Shown piece by piece: positions 17,945 through 26,340 of a DNA stretch of 64,000 nucleotides; the stretch's first letter is position 1; each line of letters begins with the position of its first letter. Both the position numbers and the translations under genes were made by a program. Where the stretch lies: positions 1-64,000 of the forward strand of contig NZ_JARJEF010000002.1 of the NCBI RefSeq assembly GCF_029697505.1, given 5' to 3'. Origin of the DNA: Pseudophaeobacter profundi. GTDB lineage: Bacteria > Pseudomonadota > Alphaproteobacteria > Rhodobacterales > Rhodobacteraceae. Below the pieces are notes generated by a model that had not been told where the DNA came from, ran no database searches, and saw only the letters and a program-made list of their open reading frames with translations.

Positions 17945-18565
17945 TCAGGTTGTTGGTTCTTCTTCGCTGGCGACGGCAGGGGCATCGCCCTCGTCGTCGT
18001 CGTCCGAAGCGGCAGAGCCGATATCGTCAAACAGTTCTGAAATTTCGAATTCAGCAGCTGCTTCCTCTTCGGCAGCAAGCTCCTGGATCGATTTGCCAGA
18101 GGCCTGCAGCTCAGCTTCTTCAGTTGAACGGGCGACGTTCAGCTTGATCTGGGCGTCGACTTCTGGGTGCAGTTTGACCAGTACAGTGTGCAGGCCGAGG
18201 TCTTTGATCGGATCGATCAGAGCAACCTGCTTCTTGTCTACCGAGAACCCTGCTTCGCTGGCGGCTTCTGCGGCGTCACGCGGGGTGACGGAACCGTAGA
18301 GGGCGCCAGAGTCGGAGGCAGAGCGAATCACGATGAACTGCTGACCGTCCAGCTTTTCAGCGAGGGCGGCGGCTTCTGCTTTGGTTTCCAGATTGCGTGC
18401 TTCCAGCTGCGCTTTCTGGGCTTCAAATGCGGCCAGGTTTGCTTCCGATGCGACCTTGGCTTTCGCCTGGGGCAGCAGGAAGTTACGGGCAAAACCGGGT
18501 TTGACGTCTACGACGTCACCCATCTGGCCCAGCTTGGCGACACGTTCAAGAAGGATAACTTGCAT
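17945..18565 (-). CDS. rplI: 50S ribosomal protein L9 with extended acidic tail
   Basis: A 206-residue L9. The N-terminal domain [19 protein letters not shown] and GFARNFLLP are classic, then a long connecting helix (about 40-75) and the C-terminal rRNA-binding domain with [11 protein letters not shown]. Bacterial L9 is usually near 150 residues. Here the chain continues for about 50 residues rich in Glu, Asp and Ala ([18 protein letters not shown]), a known alphaproteobacterial trait of unclear role. It is the third gene of the operon after rpsF and rpsR. Confidence 0.96.
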   Translation of the reverse strand: MQVILLERVAKLGQMGDVVDVKPGFARNFLLPQAKAKVASEANLAAFEAQKAQLEARNLETKAEAAALAEKLDGQQFIVIRSASDSGALYGSVTPRDAAEAASEAGFSVDKKQVALIDPIKDLGLHTVLVKLHPEVDAQIKLNVARSTEEAELQASGKSIQELAAEEEAAAEFEISELFDDIGSAASDDDDEGDAPAVASEEEPTT

Positions 18566-18578
18566 TGCTCAGGTCTCC

Positions 18579-18806
18579 TTACTTAACAGCATAAGGCAGC
18601 AGGGCGAGGAAGCGGGCGCGCTTGATAGCACGGGCCAGTTCACGCTGCTTCTTTGCCGAAACGGCGGTGATACGCGAAGGCACGATCTTGCCACGCTCAG
18701 AGATGTAGCGCTGCAGAAGACGGGTGTCTTTGTAGTCGATCTTCGGCGCATTGTCACCCGAGAAGGGGCACACTTTGCGACGGCGGAAAAACGGTTTGGC
18801 TGCCAT
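18579..18806 (-). CDS. rpsR: 30S ribosomal protein S18
   Basis: 75 residues starting [15 protein letters not shown], with the core motif [18 protein letters not shown] and the basic end [16 protein letters not shown]. All are diagnostic for S18, which pairs with S6 on the 30S platform. The single cysteine in the N-terminal CPF motif is kept. It sits 13 bases upstream of rplI and 27 bases downstream of rpsF. Confidence 0.97.
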   Translation of the reverse strand: MAAKPFFRRRKVCPFSGDNAPKIDYKDTRLLQRYISERGKIVPSRITAVSAKKQRELARAIKRARFLALLPYAVK

Positions 18807-18833
18807 GGTTTAGCGTCCTTTTCTCAAGCTGGA

Positions 18834-19187
18834 TCAGCGGCGCTCGCGACGGGTGTCGCGTTCGTCACGTTTCTGCATCTGAACCGAAGGTCCTTCGGCG
18901 TGCTCGTCGACCTTGATGGTCAGAACGCGCATCACGTCATCATGCAGGCGCATCAGGCGTTCCATTTCCTGAATCGCCGACGCCGGAGCATCAGAGCGCA
19001 GGAAGGCATAGTGGCCCTTGCGGTTTTTGTTGATCTTGTAGGCCATCGTTTTGACGCCCCAGTATTCACTGTCAACGAGCTTACCTTCGTTGTCAGCCAA
19101 TACGGCACCAAAATGTTCGACGAGACCTTCAGCTTGCGAGTTGGACAGATCCTGACGCGCAATCATGACATGCTCATAGAGGGGCAT
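18834..19187 (-). CDS. rpsF: 30S ribosomal protein S6
   Basis: 117 residues starting MPLYEHVMIARQDLS, with VDSEYWGVKTMAYKINKNRKG and the helix EMERLMRLHDDVMRVLTIKV, followed by a basic tail ending RDTRRERR. It binds S18 and 16S rRNA. The frame is open 11 codons further up, but the ATG at 19187 matches the family start. First gene of the operon. Confidence 0.96.
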   Translation of the reverse strand: MPLYEHVMIARQDLSNSQAEGLVEHFGAVLADNEGKLVDSEYWGVKTMAYKINKNRKGHYAFLRSDAPASAIQEMERLMRLHDDVMRVLTIKVDEHAEGPSVQMQKRDERDTRRERR

Positions 19188-19296
19188 GCGAACTCCAGTT
19201 TGTTTCAAGGCGCATTTCATAGACGGGGCGGTTCAACCTTCCGCTGCCCTGTCACGAGAGGCTGCGCGGATCGAAATTGTCGCGGAAGGTTGGCCC

Positions 19297-19330
19297 CATA
19301 TATCGGCTTTTGCGCAAAGAGCAAGGTCAA
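19297..19330 (-). promoter_or_regulatory. Candidate promoter of rpsF operon
   Basis: On the minus strand TTGCTC (19319-19324), a 16-base spacer and TATATG (19297-19302) form a plausible sigma-70 site about 110 bases before rpsF. The overlapping TTGACC at 19325-19330 is a better -35 by sequence but would need a 22-base spacer. Confidence 0.4.
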
Positions 19331-19626
19331 ATGCTTTTCTGGGGCATCTGTGCAGTCGGGGCAGCCTGTGCGGTCGGGGGGCGCGGGGCTGGTCGCGGAT
19401 CAGCGGGAAGAGCGGCCCGTAGCCCTGGGCAGTGTGCCTGTCTTGATCTGTTGCGTATAGCGAAATATCGGACGGTGAACAGCAAAACCCCAATCTGCGC
19501 CGCATTGTTGCCGCATTATTTTCGTCAACCTTGGTTAATGAAGCGTTCATTGCCGCCACCTGGCCGGGCCCAAGAGGGTTGGAAGGGGCCGGGCGGCAGC
19601 GGGTTTTAGGCAGTTTGAGGTATGAG
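19331..19626. other. Intergenic, nothing recognised
   Basis: Between the rpsF promoter and the membrane-protein gene at 19627. Short frames show no motif. TTAACCAAGGTTGA near 19530 on the minus strand is a one-mismatch CtrA-type box, too weak to claim. Confidence 0.35.
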
Positions 19627-20202
19627 ATGGGAAATTCCGGCGAAGCCACCCTGGGCCAAGAGCATGCAGCGCGATTGTTGGAGCCTGCCTTTGGCGGCGT
19701 ATCCGGCACAAATCGGTTTCAAAAGGGGCGGGTCTTTGCCAGCGCGCCGCCGCTGGTGTTAGGGTTTGAGGCCAATTGGCGCGCACGCAGCGTTTTGCTG
19801 CGCGGCCTGGGGGTTGCCATGGTGGTGGGGGCCTGTGGGCTCTGGCTGTTTCCCGGCAATGTTGCGGACCCGGAACTGAGCCTGTTGAAGGTTGGTGCTG
19901 CGGTTTTGATTATTGTCGTCGGTGTGGTGTTGATGACGGTGCAGGATATGCGCAACCAGCCAGAGGCATGTTTTGATCCGCTGCACCGGGAATTGCGGAT
20001 TTTGCGACGAGATGGGCGTGGGCGGCCCAGGATGGTGCTGCGGCGCAGCTATGACAGCCTTGGCGGTGCCCGGCTGAGCGCAGGTGCGGTAAAGTTGTAT
20101 GAGCGCGATGGCAGTCTGCTGGTTGAGCTGCCCCTGGGGGGCGCGGCAGCCCGCAGTCAGCTGCGCGATCAGCTCAGCGGCGCGGTTCAGCTGTTAAGCT
20201 AG
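19627..20202 (+). CDS. Hypothetical two-helix membrane protein
   Basis: 191 residues. A soluble lead of about 55 residues is followed by two hydrophobic helices (VLLRGLGVAMVVGACGLWLF and LLKVGAAVLIIVVGVVLMTV) and a C-terminal domain of about 80 residues with beta-like pattern (FDPLHRELRILRRD, GAVKLYERDGSLLVELPLG). The C-terminal part looks like a small PH-like or DUF domain, but no family is recognised. GAGG six bases before ATG 19627 decides the start. No operon partner. Confidence 0.7.
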   Translation: MGNSGEATLGQEHAARLLEPAFGGVSGTNRFQKGRVFASAPPLVLGFEANWRARSVLLRGLGVAMVVGACGLWLFPGNVADPELSLLKVGAAVLIIVVGVVLMTVQDMRNQPEACFDPLHRELRILRRDGRGRPRMVLRRSYDSLGGARLSAGAVKLYERDGSLLVELPLGGAAARSQLRDQLSGAVQLLS

Positions 20203-20410
20203 AGCTTCACGATGCTGTGATGCGCCTAGACCGGTGCTGCGATATTTCCCTGATACATAGGCCTTTACGCGTTTCACGGGGGGCTTTGTTCTTTTCTCAA
20301 CAGAACATGTTGGAAAATGTCGCTTTTCTTTTAGCTGCTCAGCACACAGGTTGCCGTGACACCAAAAGGACATCTCGTCCGCTATCCTTTCTCCAATGGA
20401 GCCTCTTGCA

Positions 20411-20986
20411 ATGAAAAAAATCCTTCTCGCCTCTGCACTGGCCGGCCTTACCGCGACGGCGTCCCTGGCCGCACCTGAAAAATACACTCTGGATTCCAGC
20501 CACAGCCAAGTTGTCTTTACCTACAATCACCTGGGCTATTCGACAACGACAGGGATGTTCTCGGGCTTTGAGGGCGAGATCATGTTTGATCAAGAGGCCC
20601 CCGCCAATTCAAGCGTATCTGTGAGCATGCCACTGTCCTCGATGCTGACTGGCTGGCAGGCCCGTTTTGATCACTTCATGTCCAAGGATTTCTTTGACGC
20701 ATCCGCACAGGAGCAGGTCACCTTCACCTCGACGGATATCAAGGTGACCGGTGAAAACACTGCCGAGATCACTGGTGATTTCACTCTGAACGGTGTGACC
20801 AAATCCGTTGTTCTGGATGCCAAGCTGAACCAGGCGGGCGACCACCCGATGGCGGGTAAGCCCTGGGCGGGCTTTGATGCAACCACTACTCTGGTACGTT
20901 CCGACTATGGGCTGGAAAAGTTTGCGCCCTATGTTAGCGACGAAGTTGCCGTGATGATCTCGATCGAGGCGATGAAGGCCGAATAA
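20411..20986 (+). CDS. YceI-family periplasmic protein
   Basis: 191 residues with a signal peptide (KKILLASALAGLTATASLAA). The mature part opens EKYTLDSSHSQVVFTYNHLGYSTTTGMF, then TSTDIKV, GDFTLNGVTKSV and DYGLEKFAPYVSDEV, the lipocalin-like YceI fold that binds polyisoprenoid or similar amphiphiles. It is convergent with the b561-YceI fusion at 21245, so two YceI domains sit within 2 kb. Start ATG 20411 with GGAG ten bases upstream. Confidence 0.9.
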   Translation: MKKILLASALAGLTATASLAAPEKYTLDSSHSQVVFTYNHLGYSTTTGMFSGFEGEIMFDQEAPANSSVSVSMPLSSMLTGWQARFDHFMSKDFFDASAQEQVTFTSTDIKVTGENTAEITGDFTLNGVTKSVVLDAKLNQAGDHPMAGKPWAGFDATTTLVRSDYGLEKFAPYVSDEVAVMISIEAMKAE

Positions 20987-21017
20987 GCGCCTTTTACTGA
21001 ACCATTCAGCCACGATG

Positions 21018-21052
21018 AAACGCCGCTTGCCGTTTGGGCAGGCGGCGTTTTG
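21018..21052 (+). terminator. Terminator after yceI
   Basis: Arms AAACGCCGCTTGCC / GGCAGGCGGCGTTT (one T-G pair) about 30 bases past the yceI stop, ending TTTTGCG. Confidence 0.82.
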
Positions 21053-21244
21053 CGTTTGGCACTTTGTGGCCTTACGTAGCGGATGCCCTGGCGGGGCTGG
21101 ACAGCCCAGGGAACTGAAGCCCGAGGAGCAGAAGGTGGGGGCAGGAGGCCGCGATGGAATAGAGGTTTGGCAAAAGAAACCTCCCCAAGCGCGGCTTGGA
21201 GAGGCGTGCAATTTGGCGCAAGGTCTCTGTAAAAACATCGGGGC

Positions 21245-22486
21245 CTAGTTGGTTTTCTGCGCTGTCAGGCTGATGTCGAGCACAACCTCAAAACCGAGGG
21301 TGCCGGCGTCCTGTGTGCCTTTGCCGATGTCAAAGTCGAGCCGGTTGACGGTGGTCTGGCCGCGCATTTCGGCGGTGTCGCCATTGATGTCCAGCGTAAA
21401 GGGCAGGATCAGCGGCTGGCTCTTGTCGCGAATGCGCAGCTCTCCCACCGCCTGATACCCGGTTTCGGTCTTTTCCAGCTGGGCGTCAAAATGGGCTGTA
21501 GGGTAGGTGGCGGTGTCAAAATAATCCGGCCCCATGGCCTGATCCGCCACGGTTCCAAGCGAAAGCGAGGAGATGTCAATCTCGACTGCGACCTGGCCTG
21601 CAGGGCCTGGGCTGTCGGGCGCGTCAAAGGTGATTTCGGCCTGCCAGTTGGCAAATTCACCGCTGACCGCGCTCCCCATCTGCTGGATCGTCAGGGCCAG
21701 ATTGCCGCTTTCGACCTGCCAGTTGCCTGTGGCGGGGGCTTGCGCCGTCTCCGCTTGGGCAGTGGTTGCGCCCTGGCCGTTTTGTTCATGCGCCTGCTGT
21801 GCCAGCAATGCGCCATAGCCCAGAACCCCGCCCCAGATCACCAGGGCAAGCACCGCAGGAAGGGCGCTGTGTTGCTGTTTGGGTGGAAGCGGCAGATCGC
21901 CAGATCTGGGCAACATCCGACGCAGCGTGGAATCGCGGTCGATCACCACGTGTTTCAGCGCGCCAGCCACATGCAGCAAAAAGGTAATCTGCAGGGTTGT
22001 CGAGGACACCCAGTGCAGCATGGCAAACAGCTCGGAAAGGTTTTCGGATTTGGCGACAAACGGCAGGTTCTGCCCAAAGGGCCACCAGATCGGGGCAAAG
22101 CCGGTAGAGGCCGCGTGATGGATCCATCCGGTCAGCGGGGTGGCGACCATGGCACCATAGAGCAACCAATGCACCACCTCGGCAGCCAGGGCCTCGGGCT
22201 TGTTTTCCGGGTGCAGCAGGCCGGGCTTTGGTTGCGACAGCGCCCAGATGATCCGTGCAACTGCGGTGAAGAAGGCGGCGATCCCGATGGTTTTGTGCAG
22301 CGAAAACAGAAGAACGGCCCGTGAGATCACATCGGGTGAACCATCAAAGCTGGGGCTTTCGATCTGATGGGCAAGATCACTGGCCACCAGGCCAAGCAGG
22401 ACGGCGGAAATCAGGAGGAGGGCGGTCAACCAGTGAAAGCTCTTGGTGACGCTGCCATAGCTGGAGAATGTATTGTTTGCGGACAC
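21245..22486 (-). CDS. Cytochrome b561 fused to a YceI domain
   Basis: About 413 residues. The first half is a four-helix cytochrome b561 with the expected haem histidines in VTKSFHWLTALLL, FSLHKTIGIAAFF, LTGWIHHAAST and LHVAGALKHVV. A further helix and a Gln/Ala linker lead to a C-terminal YceI domain (about 265-413, GNWQVESGNLAL to FEVVLDISL). The layout suggests an inner-membrane electron carrier with a periplasmic lipid-binding domain, perhaps acting on quinones. GTG 22486 follows AAGGA by 11 bases, and a TTG 13 codons earlier is possible. Start uncertain. Confidence 0.87.
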   Translation of the reverse strand: MSANNTFSSYGSVTKSFHWLTALLLISAVLLGLVASDLAHQIESPSFDGSPDVISRAVLLFSLHKTIGIAAFFTAVARIIWALSQPKPGLLHPENKPEALAAEVVHWLLYGAMVATPLTGWIHHAASTGFAPIWWPFGQNLPFVAKSENLSELFAMLHWVSSTTLQITFLLHVAGALKHVVIDRDSTLRRMLPRSGDLPLPPKQQHSALPAVLALVIWGGVLGYGALLAQQAHEQNGQGATTAQAETAQAPATGNWQVESGNLALTIQQMGSAVSGEFANWQAEITFDAPDSPGPAGQVAVEIDISSLSLGTVADQAMGPDYFDTATYPTAHFDAQLEKTETGYQAVGELRIRDKSQPLILPFTLDINGDTAEMRGQTTVNRLDFDIGKGTQDAGTLGFEVVLDISLTAQKTN

Positions 22487-22755
22487 GGTGAGGGTGTTCC
22501 TTTTGCAAAAATCAGTGTCTGCCAATCACCGATTGGCCTGGGGTGGTGGGCATGGGGGTCTTGATGTGTCTAGTTCTAACGATGCCCATAGGTCATGCAA
22601 TGGTTGGCTATGTCCGCCAGTAAACAGCCCCTGTGCAGCGGGTCGCACCGGGTGATGCCGCTGCGCGACGCGGCTGCGCGGCGTGGCAGTTCTCTTGTAC
22701 GTTTGCGTCGCTGCGTCTAAACCGGGGAAAACGACAGTGAAGCATGAGGGTCTTT

Positions 22756-23691
22756 ATGACGATCGCATTTGTATTTCCCGGCCAGGGCGCCCAGGCCATT
22801 GGCATGGGGCAGGCGCTGGCGGCGGCCTATCCGGCGGCCCGATCCATTTTTGATGAGGTCGATGCGGCCCTGGGGGAAAACCTCAGCAAGCTGATCTGGG
22901 AGGGCGATATCGAGACCCTCACCCTGACGCAGAATGCCCAGCCGGCCCTGATGGCGACCTCTATGGCGGCGATGCGGGCGCTGGAAGCCGAAGGTGTGAC
23001 CATTGATCAGGCCGCCTATGTCGCGGGCCATTCGCTTGGGGAGTATTCCGCTTTGGCCGCCGCCGGGGCGATTTCCGTGGCGGATACGGCGCGTCTGTTG
23101 CGCACCCGCGGCGAAGCGATGCAAAGCGCGGTACCGGTGGGCGTCGGCGCCATGGCCGCCCTGTTGGGGCTGGATTTTGCCACCGTTCAGGACATCGCCG
23201 CCGAGGCGGCACAGCCCGGTGAGGTGGTGCAGGCCGCCAATGACAATGATCCGACACAGGTGGTTGTCTCGGGCCATAAGGCCGCGGTTGAACGTGCCGC
23301 CGAGATTGCCAAGGCCCGAGGTGCCAAACGGGCCGTGATGCTGCCGGTCAGCGCGCCGTTCCACTGCGCCCTGATGCAGCCCGCCGCCGATGTCATGGCA
23401 CAGGCCCTGGCCGCGGTTGAAATCTCTGCCCCGGCGGTGCCGCTGGTGGCCAATGTCCGCGCCGATGTGGTCAGCGATCCTGCCGAAATTCGCCAGCTGC
23501 TGGTGGAACAGGTGACCGGCTCGGTGCGCTGGCGCGAAAGTGTGCAGAATATGGGGGCCAAGGGGGTTACGGAATTCTGGGAAATTGGTGCGGGCAAGGC
23601 GCTGTCGGGAATGATCCGCAAGATCGACCGCAACCTCAGCAGCCGTCAGTTTGGCACCCCCGAAGCCGTTGCTGCCGTAAATGACGCCTGA
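22756..23691 (+). CDS. fabD: Malonyl-CoA:ACP transacylase
   Basis: 311 residues. FVFPGQGAQ opens the chain, the active-site serine lies in VAGHSLGEYSAL (Ser93), and the partner histidine is in SAPFHCALM. It loads malonate onto ACP for fatty-acid elongation. ATG 22756 has GAGGG five bases upstream. It is 95 bases upstream of fabG in a fatty-acid cluster, likely one transcript. Confidence 0.96.
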   Translation: MTIAFVFPGQGAQAIGMGQALAAAYPAARSIFDEVDAALGENLSKLIWEGDIETLTLTQNAQPALMATSMAAMRALEAEGVTIDQAAYVAGHSLGEYSALAAAGAISVADTARLLRTRGEAMQSAVPVGVGAMAALLGLDFATVQDIAAEAAQPGEVVQAANDNDPTQVVVSGHKAAVERAAEIAKARGAKRAVMLPVSAPFHCALMQPAADVMAQALAAVEISAPAVPLVANVRADVVSDPAEIRQLLVEQVTGSVRWRESVQNMGAKGVTEFWEIGAGKALSGMIRKIDRNLSSRQFGTPEAVAAVNDA

Positions 23692-23786
23692 AACCACGGG
23701 CCTGCCGGGGGGACAGACCGGCCTGGCGCGGCCAGGCAACAGGGTGCTTTTCCTGGCTGCGACAACTCTGAAATTGAGGAAGATAT

Positions 23787-24524
23787 ATGTTTGACTTGAC
23801 TGGCAAAAATGCCCTGATCACCGGCGCCTCTGGTGGTATTGGCGGTGATATCGCCCGCGCCCTGCACGGGGCTGGTGCCACCGTGGCGCTGTCCGGCACC
23901 CGCGAGGCCCCATTGCAGGCCCTGGCCGAAGAACTTGGTGAACGGGCCTATGTCGTTACCTGCAACCTGAGCGATGCCGAAGCGGTCGAAGCGCTGCCAA
24001 AGCAGGCCGCCGCCGCCATGGGCAGCGTTGATATTCTGGTGAACAACGCCGGAATTACCAAGGACAATCTCTTCATGCGAATGAAGGATGAGGAATGGCA
24101 AAGCGTGTTGGATGTGAACCTGACATCAACCATGCGGCTGTGCCGGGGGGTGATGCGCGGCATGATGAAAGCGCGCTGGGGCCGGATCATCAATATTTCT
24201 TCCATCGTTGGCGCCACCGGCAACCCTGGTCAGGGCAACTATGCCGCCTCCAAGGCGGGGATGATCGGGATGTCCAAATCCATCGCCTATGAGGTCGCCA
24301 ATCGCGGCATCACGGTCAACGCGGTTGCGCCTGGGTTTATTGCCACGGCGATGACTGAAAAACTGAATGATGCACAGAAAGATGCGATCCTGACGCAGAT
24401 TCCCGCCGCCCGGATGGGGGATTCGAAAGAAATCGCCGCTGCGGTGCTGTATTTGGCCAGCCCCGAGGCTGCCTATGTCACCGGAACCACCCTGCATGTG
24501 AACGGCGGCATGGCGATGCTGTAG
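23787..24524 (+). CDS. fabG: 3-oxoacyl-ACP reductase
   Basis: A 245-residue short-chain dehydrogenase: NADP motif TGASGGIGGD, NNAG at 86-89, catalytic Ser138/139 in INISS, Tyr152 and Lys156 in YAASK, and the FabG-typical ITVNAVAPGFIATAMT. It reduces 3-oxoacyl-ACP. GAGGAAG precedes the start. Downstream of fabD. AcpP follows after a 411-base gap with its own promoter. Confidence 0.96.
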   Translation: MFDLTGKNALITGASGGIGGDIARALHGAGATVALSGTREAPLQALAEELGERAYVVTCNLSDAEAVEALPKQAAAAMGSVDILVNNAGITKDNLFMRMKDEEWQSVLDVNLTSTMRLCRGVMRGMMKARWGRIINISSIVGATGNPGQGNYAASKAGMIGMSKSIAYEVANRGITVNAVAPGFIATAMTEKLNDAQKDAILTQIPAARMGDSKEIAAAVLYLASPEAAYVTGTTLHVNGGMAML

Positions 24525-24935
24525 GAAGGCTTGCTTTTGATTATTCCTCGACCTGCTGCAAAAATCGTTGCAGAATCGAGATATTCAAAGCACAAAATGA
24601 CCCGGAACTTTGTGAATATCATATTGATTTCAACAAGGTCCTAGGAATGTTAGGTGCTGCCCCTTGTCCTTGGGGCTGGGTGGCACCATCTGCTCGACTT
24701 GGGCTGTCAAGGCAGGGTATAGACCGAACCCGCGAATGTAGCGAAACCGTTTGCCTCCGGGCTGGTCTGTGCTATAGGCGGCCCATATTCGTCCTGACGT
24801 TTCCCTCGCTTGGGGGCAGCGATCGGGCAGCTCTCGTTTCTGGGAGCCGAACCGCCCGCATTGGGCAAAATCATGCCACCCCAAGCGGGTAAGGGCAAAA
24901 ACCGGGCAGACAGCCCTGAAGAACGAGGAAATGAC
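24525..24935 (+). promoter_or_regulatory. acpP upstream region with candidate promoter at 24751-24778
   Basis: A 411-base gene-free stretch. TTGCCT (24751-24756), 16 bases and TATAGG (24773-24778) make a plausible sigma-70 promoter giving a leader of about 150 bases. A GCCCC/GGGGC hairpin near 24658-24675 has no T-run and may only weakly end the fabG transcript. Strong independent transcription of acpP fits its high cellular level. Confidence 0.5.
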
Positions 24936-25169
24936 ATGAGCGACGTCGCAGACCGCGTAAAAAAGATCGTTGTAGAGCACCTGGGTGTTGAAGAAGAAAA
25001 AGTGACCGAAAATGCGTCCTTCATCGACGATCTGGGCGCTGACAGCCTCGACACCGTTGAGCTGGTCATGGCCTTTGAAGAAGAGTTCGGCATCGAGATC
25101 CCTGATGATGCAGCCGAAACCATTCAGACATTTGGCGACGCAGTGAAGTTCATCACCGAAGCTTCCTAA
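24936..25169 (+). CDS. acpP: Acyl carrier protein
   Basis: 77 residues, very acidic, with [10 protein letters not shown] holding the 4'-phosphopantetheine serine (Ser37) and [14 protein letters not shown]. Cytoplasmic carrier of growing acyl chains. ATG 24936 follows GAGGAA, and a longer frame upstream lacks family similarity. Own promoter and terminator. Confidence 0.98.
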   Translation: MSDVADRVKKIVVEHLGVEEEKVTENASFIDDLGADSLDTVELVMAFEEEFGIEIPDDAAETIQTFGDAVKFITEAS

Positions 25170-25198
25170 GTCGTTATCACATTAATGTGATTGCCTTG

Positions 25199-25229
25199 AC
25201 GGCGCTTTCCATCGTGGAAGCGCCGTTTT
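25199..25229 (+). terminator. Terminator of acpP
   Basis: Stem ACGGCGCTTTCCA / TGGAAGCGCCGT with a small loop, then TTTT, 30 bases past the acpP stop. Confidence 0.88.
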
Positions 25230-25325
25230 GCGTCTCTCCCTTTTTGTTCTTCTAAACGATGCTTATCCTGCGCGCCCCGATTTTGTGGTAGCGTGTAAAG
25301 ATGACCAACTAGGAGGGCTTCGGAG

Positions 25326-26069
25326 ATGATGATTTTTCCGACAATGGAATTGTTAGACGGGCGCTGCGTCACTCTGGAAAAGGGCCGGCTAGAAGAACCG
25401 CTGATCTGGCATGTGGATCCTATTGAAAAGGCAAAGGAATTTGCTGCGGCAGGTGCCGAATGGATGCATTTGACCGATTTCAACGCCATCCAGGGCGACG
25501 ACAGCAACAAAGAGCTGGTGGCCGAAATAATCCGCGTCGCCGGTATTCCGGTGCAACTGGGCGGCGGCATGCGCAGCCGGGACAGCATCGAGAGCTGGAT
25601 CGAACAGGGCGCAGGACGTATCGTGGTTGGCACCCTTGCCGCGCTTGACCCCACTTTGGTTTGCGAGATGGCGAAACAGTACCCGGATCAGATTGTGCTG
25701 GCGGTGGATGTCTGGCAGGGCCAGGTAATGACCGAAGGCTGGCGCCAAGCTGGCGCTTTTGAACCTGAAAGCTATATTGCCGCCTTTGGTGCCGCCCCCT
25801 TTGCAGGCATTATTGTCACCGATATCGACAGTGATATGTCCGACCTGGACGGGCAATTGGGGCTGATTTCCGGGCTGGCCGCCAAAGCGCAGTCACCGGT
25901 GATCGCCAGTGGCGTCGTGCGCTGTGTCGATGATCTGTCTCGGTTGAAGTATCTGTCCAATATTGCCGGGGCTTTGGTCGGGCGGGCGCTGTTTCGCAAG
26001 ACGCTCACCCTGGAAGAGGCCCTAGAGGCCGCGCAGCCGCAACCAGAAGAAATCGCTGAATTTATCTAA
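25326..26069 (+). CDS. HisA-like (beta/alpha)8 barrel protein, divergent paralogue
   Basis: 247 residues matching the HisA/HisF fold: first strand FPTMELLDGRCVTL, phosphate motif VQLGGGMRSRDSIE, AVDVWQGQVMTEGW, GIIVTDIDSD and ALVGRALF. HisA isomerises the ProFAR intermediate with two aspartates. Here the first (position 8, usually AIDL) is Glu in TMEL, while the second is kept (Asp128). The substrate-loop stretch LTDFNAIQGDDSN also departs from HisA. No his genes are near, since it sits between acpP and fabF. It may catalyse another isomerisation or have a regulatory role. AGGAGG nine bases before the start. Confidence 0.8.
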   Translation: MMIFPTMELLDGRCVTLEKGRLEEPLIWHVDPIEKAKEFAAAGAEWMHLTDFNAIQGDDSNKELVAEIIRVAGIPVQLGGGMRSRDSIESWIEQGAGRIVVGTLAALDPTLVCEMAKQYPDQIVLAVDVWQGQVMTEGWRQAGAFEPESYIAAFGAAPFAGIIVTDIDSDMSDLDGQLGLISGLAAKAQSPVIASGVVRCVDDLSRLKYLSNIAGALVGRALFRKTLTLEEALEAAQPQPEEIAEFI

Positions 26070-26340
26070 TGAACCTGCTACAGGCGAGGGCTTGCAGCAG
26101 GTAGCGGGCGGGGCGGTCACACAGGCCGTCCCGCTTGTGGCTTTCGCAGGGGGGGCAGAAATCGCAGTCTGGCGGCGCGCCCAGGCGGACCCGGATTGAC
26201 GCCGTGTTGGCGCTCTGATTGGTCTGGCGTGGGCTTTGTTATTTGCCATTCTACGCCGATACGTTCTATTGGCGCACTTGCACCCCTAGGGCAATCCAAG
26301 CTATCTGGTTGCGAATTGCCGAGGCAGAGGAGAGCACGGA

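Noticed and set aside
19528-19545. Possible CtrA box TTAA-N7-TGAC
   Set aside because: One mismatch in the second half-site and no cell-cycle gene next to it.
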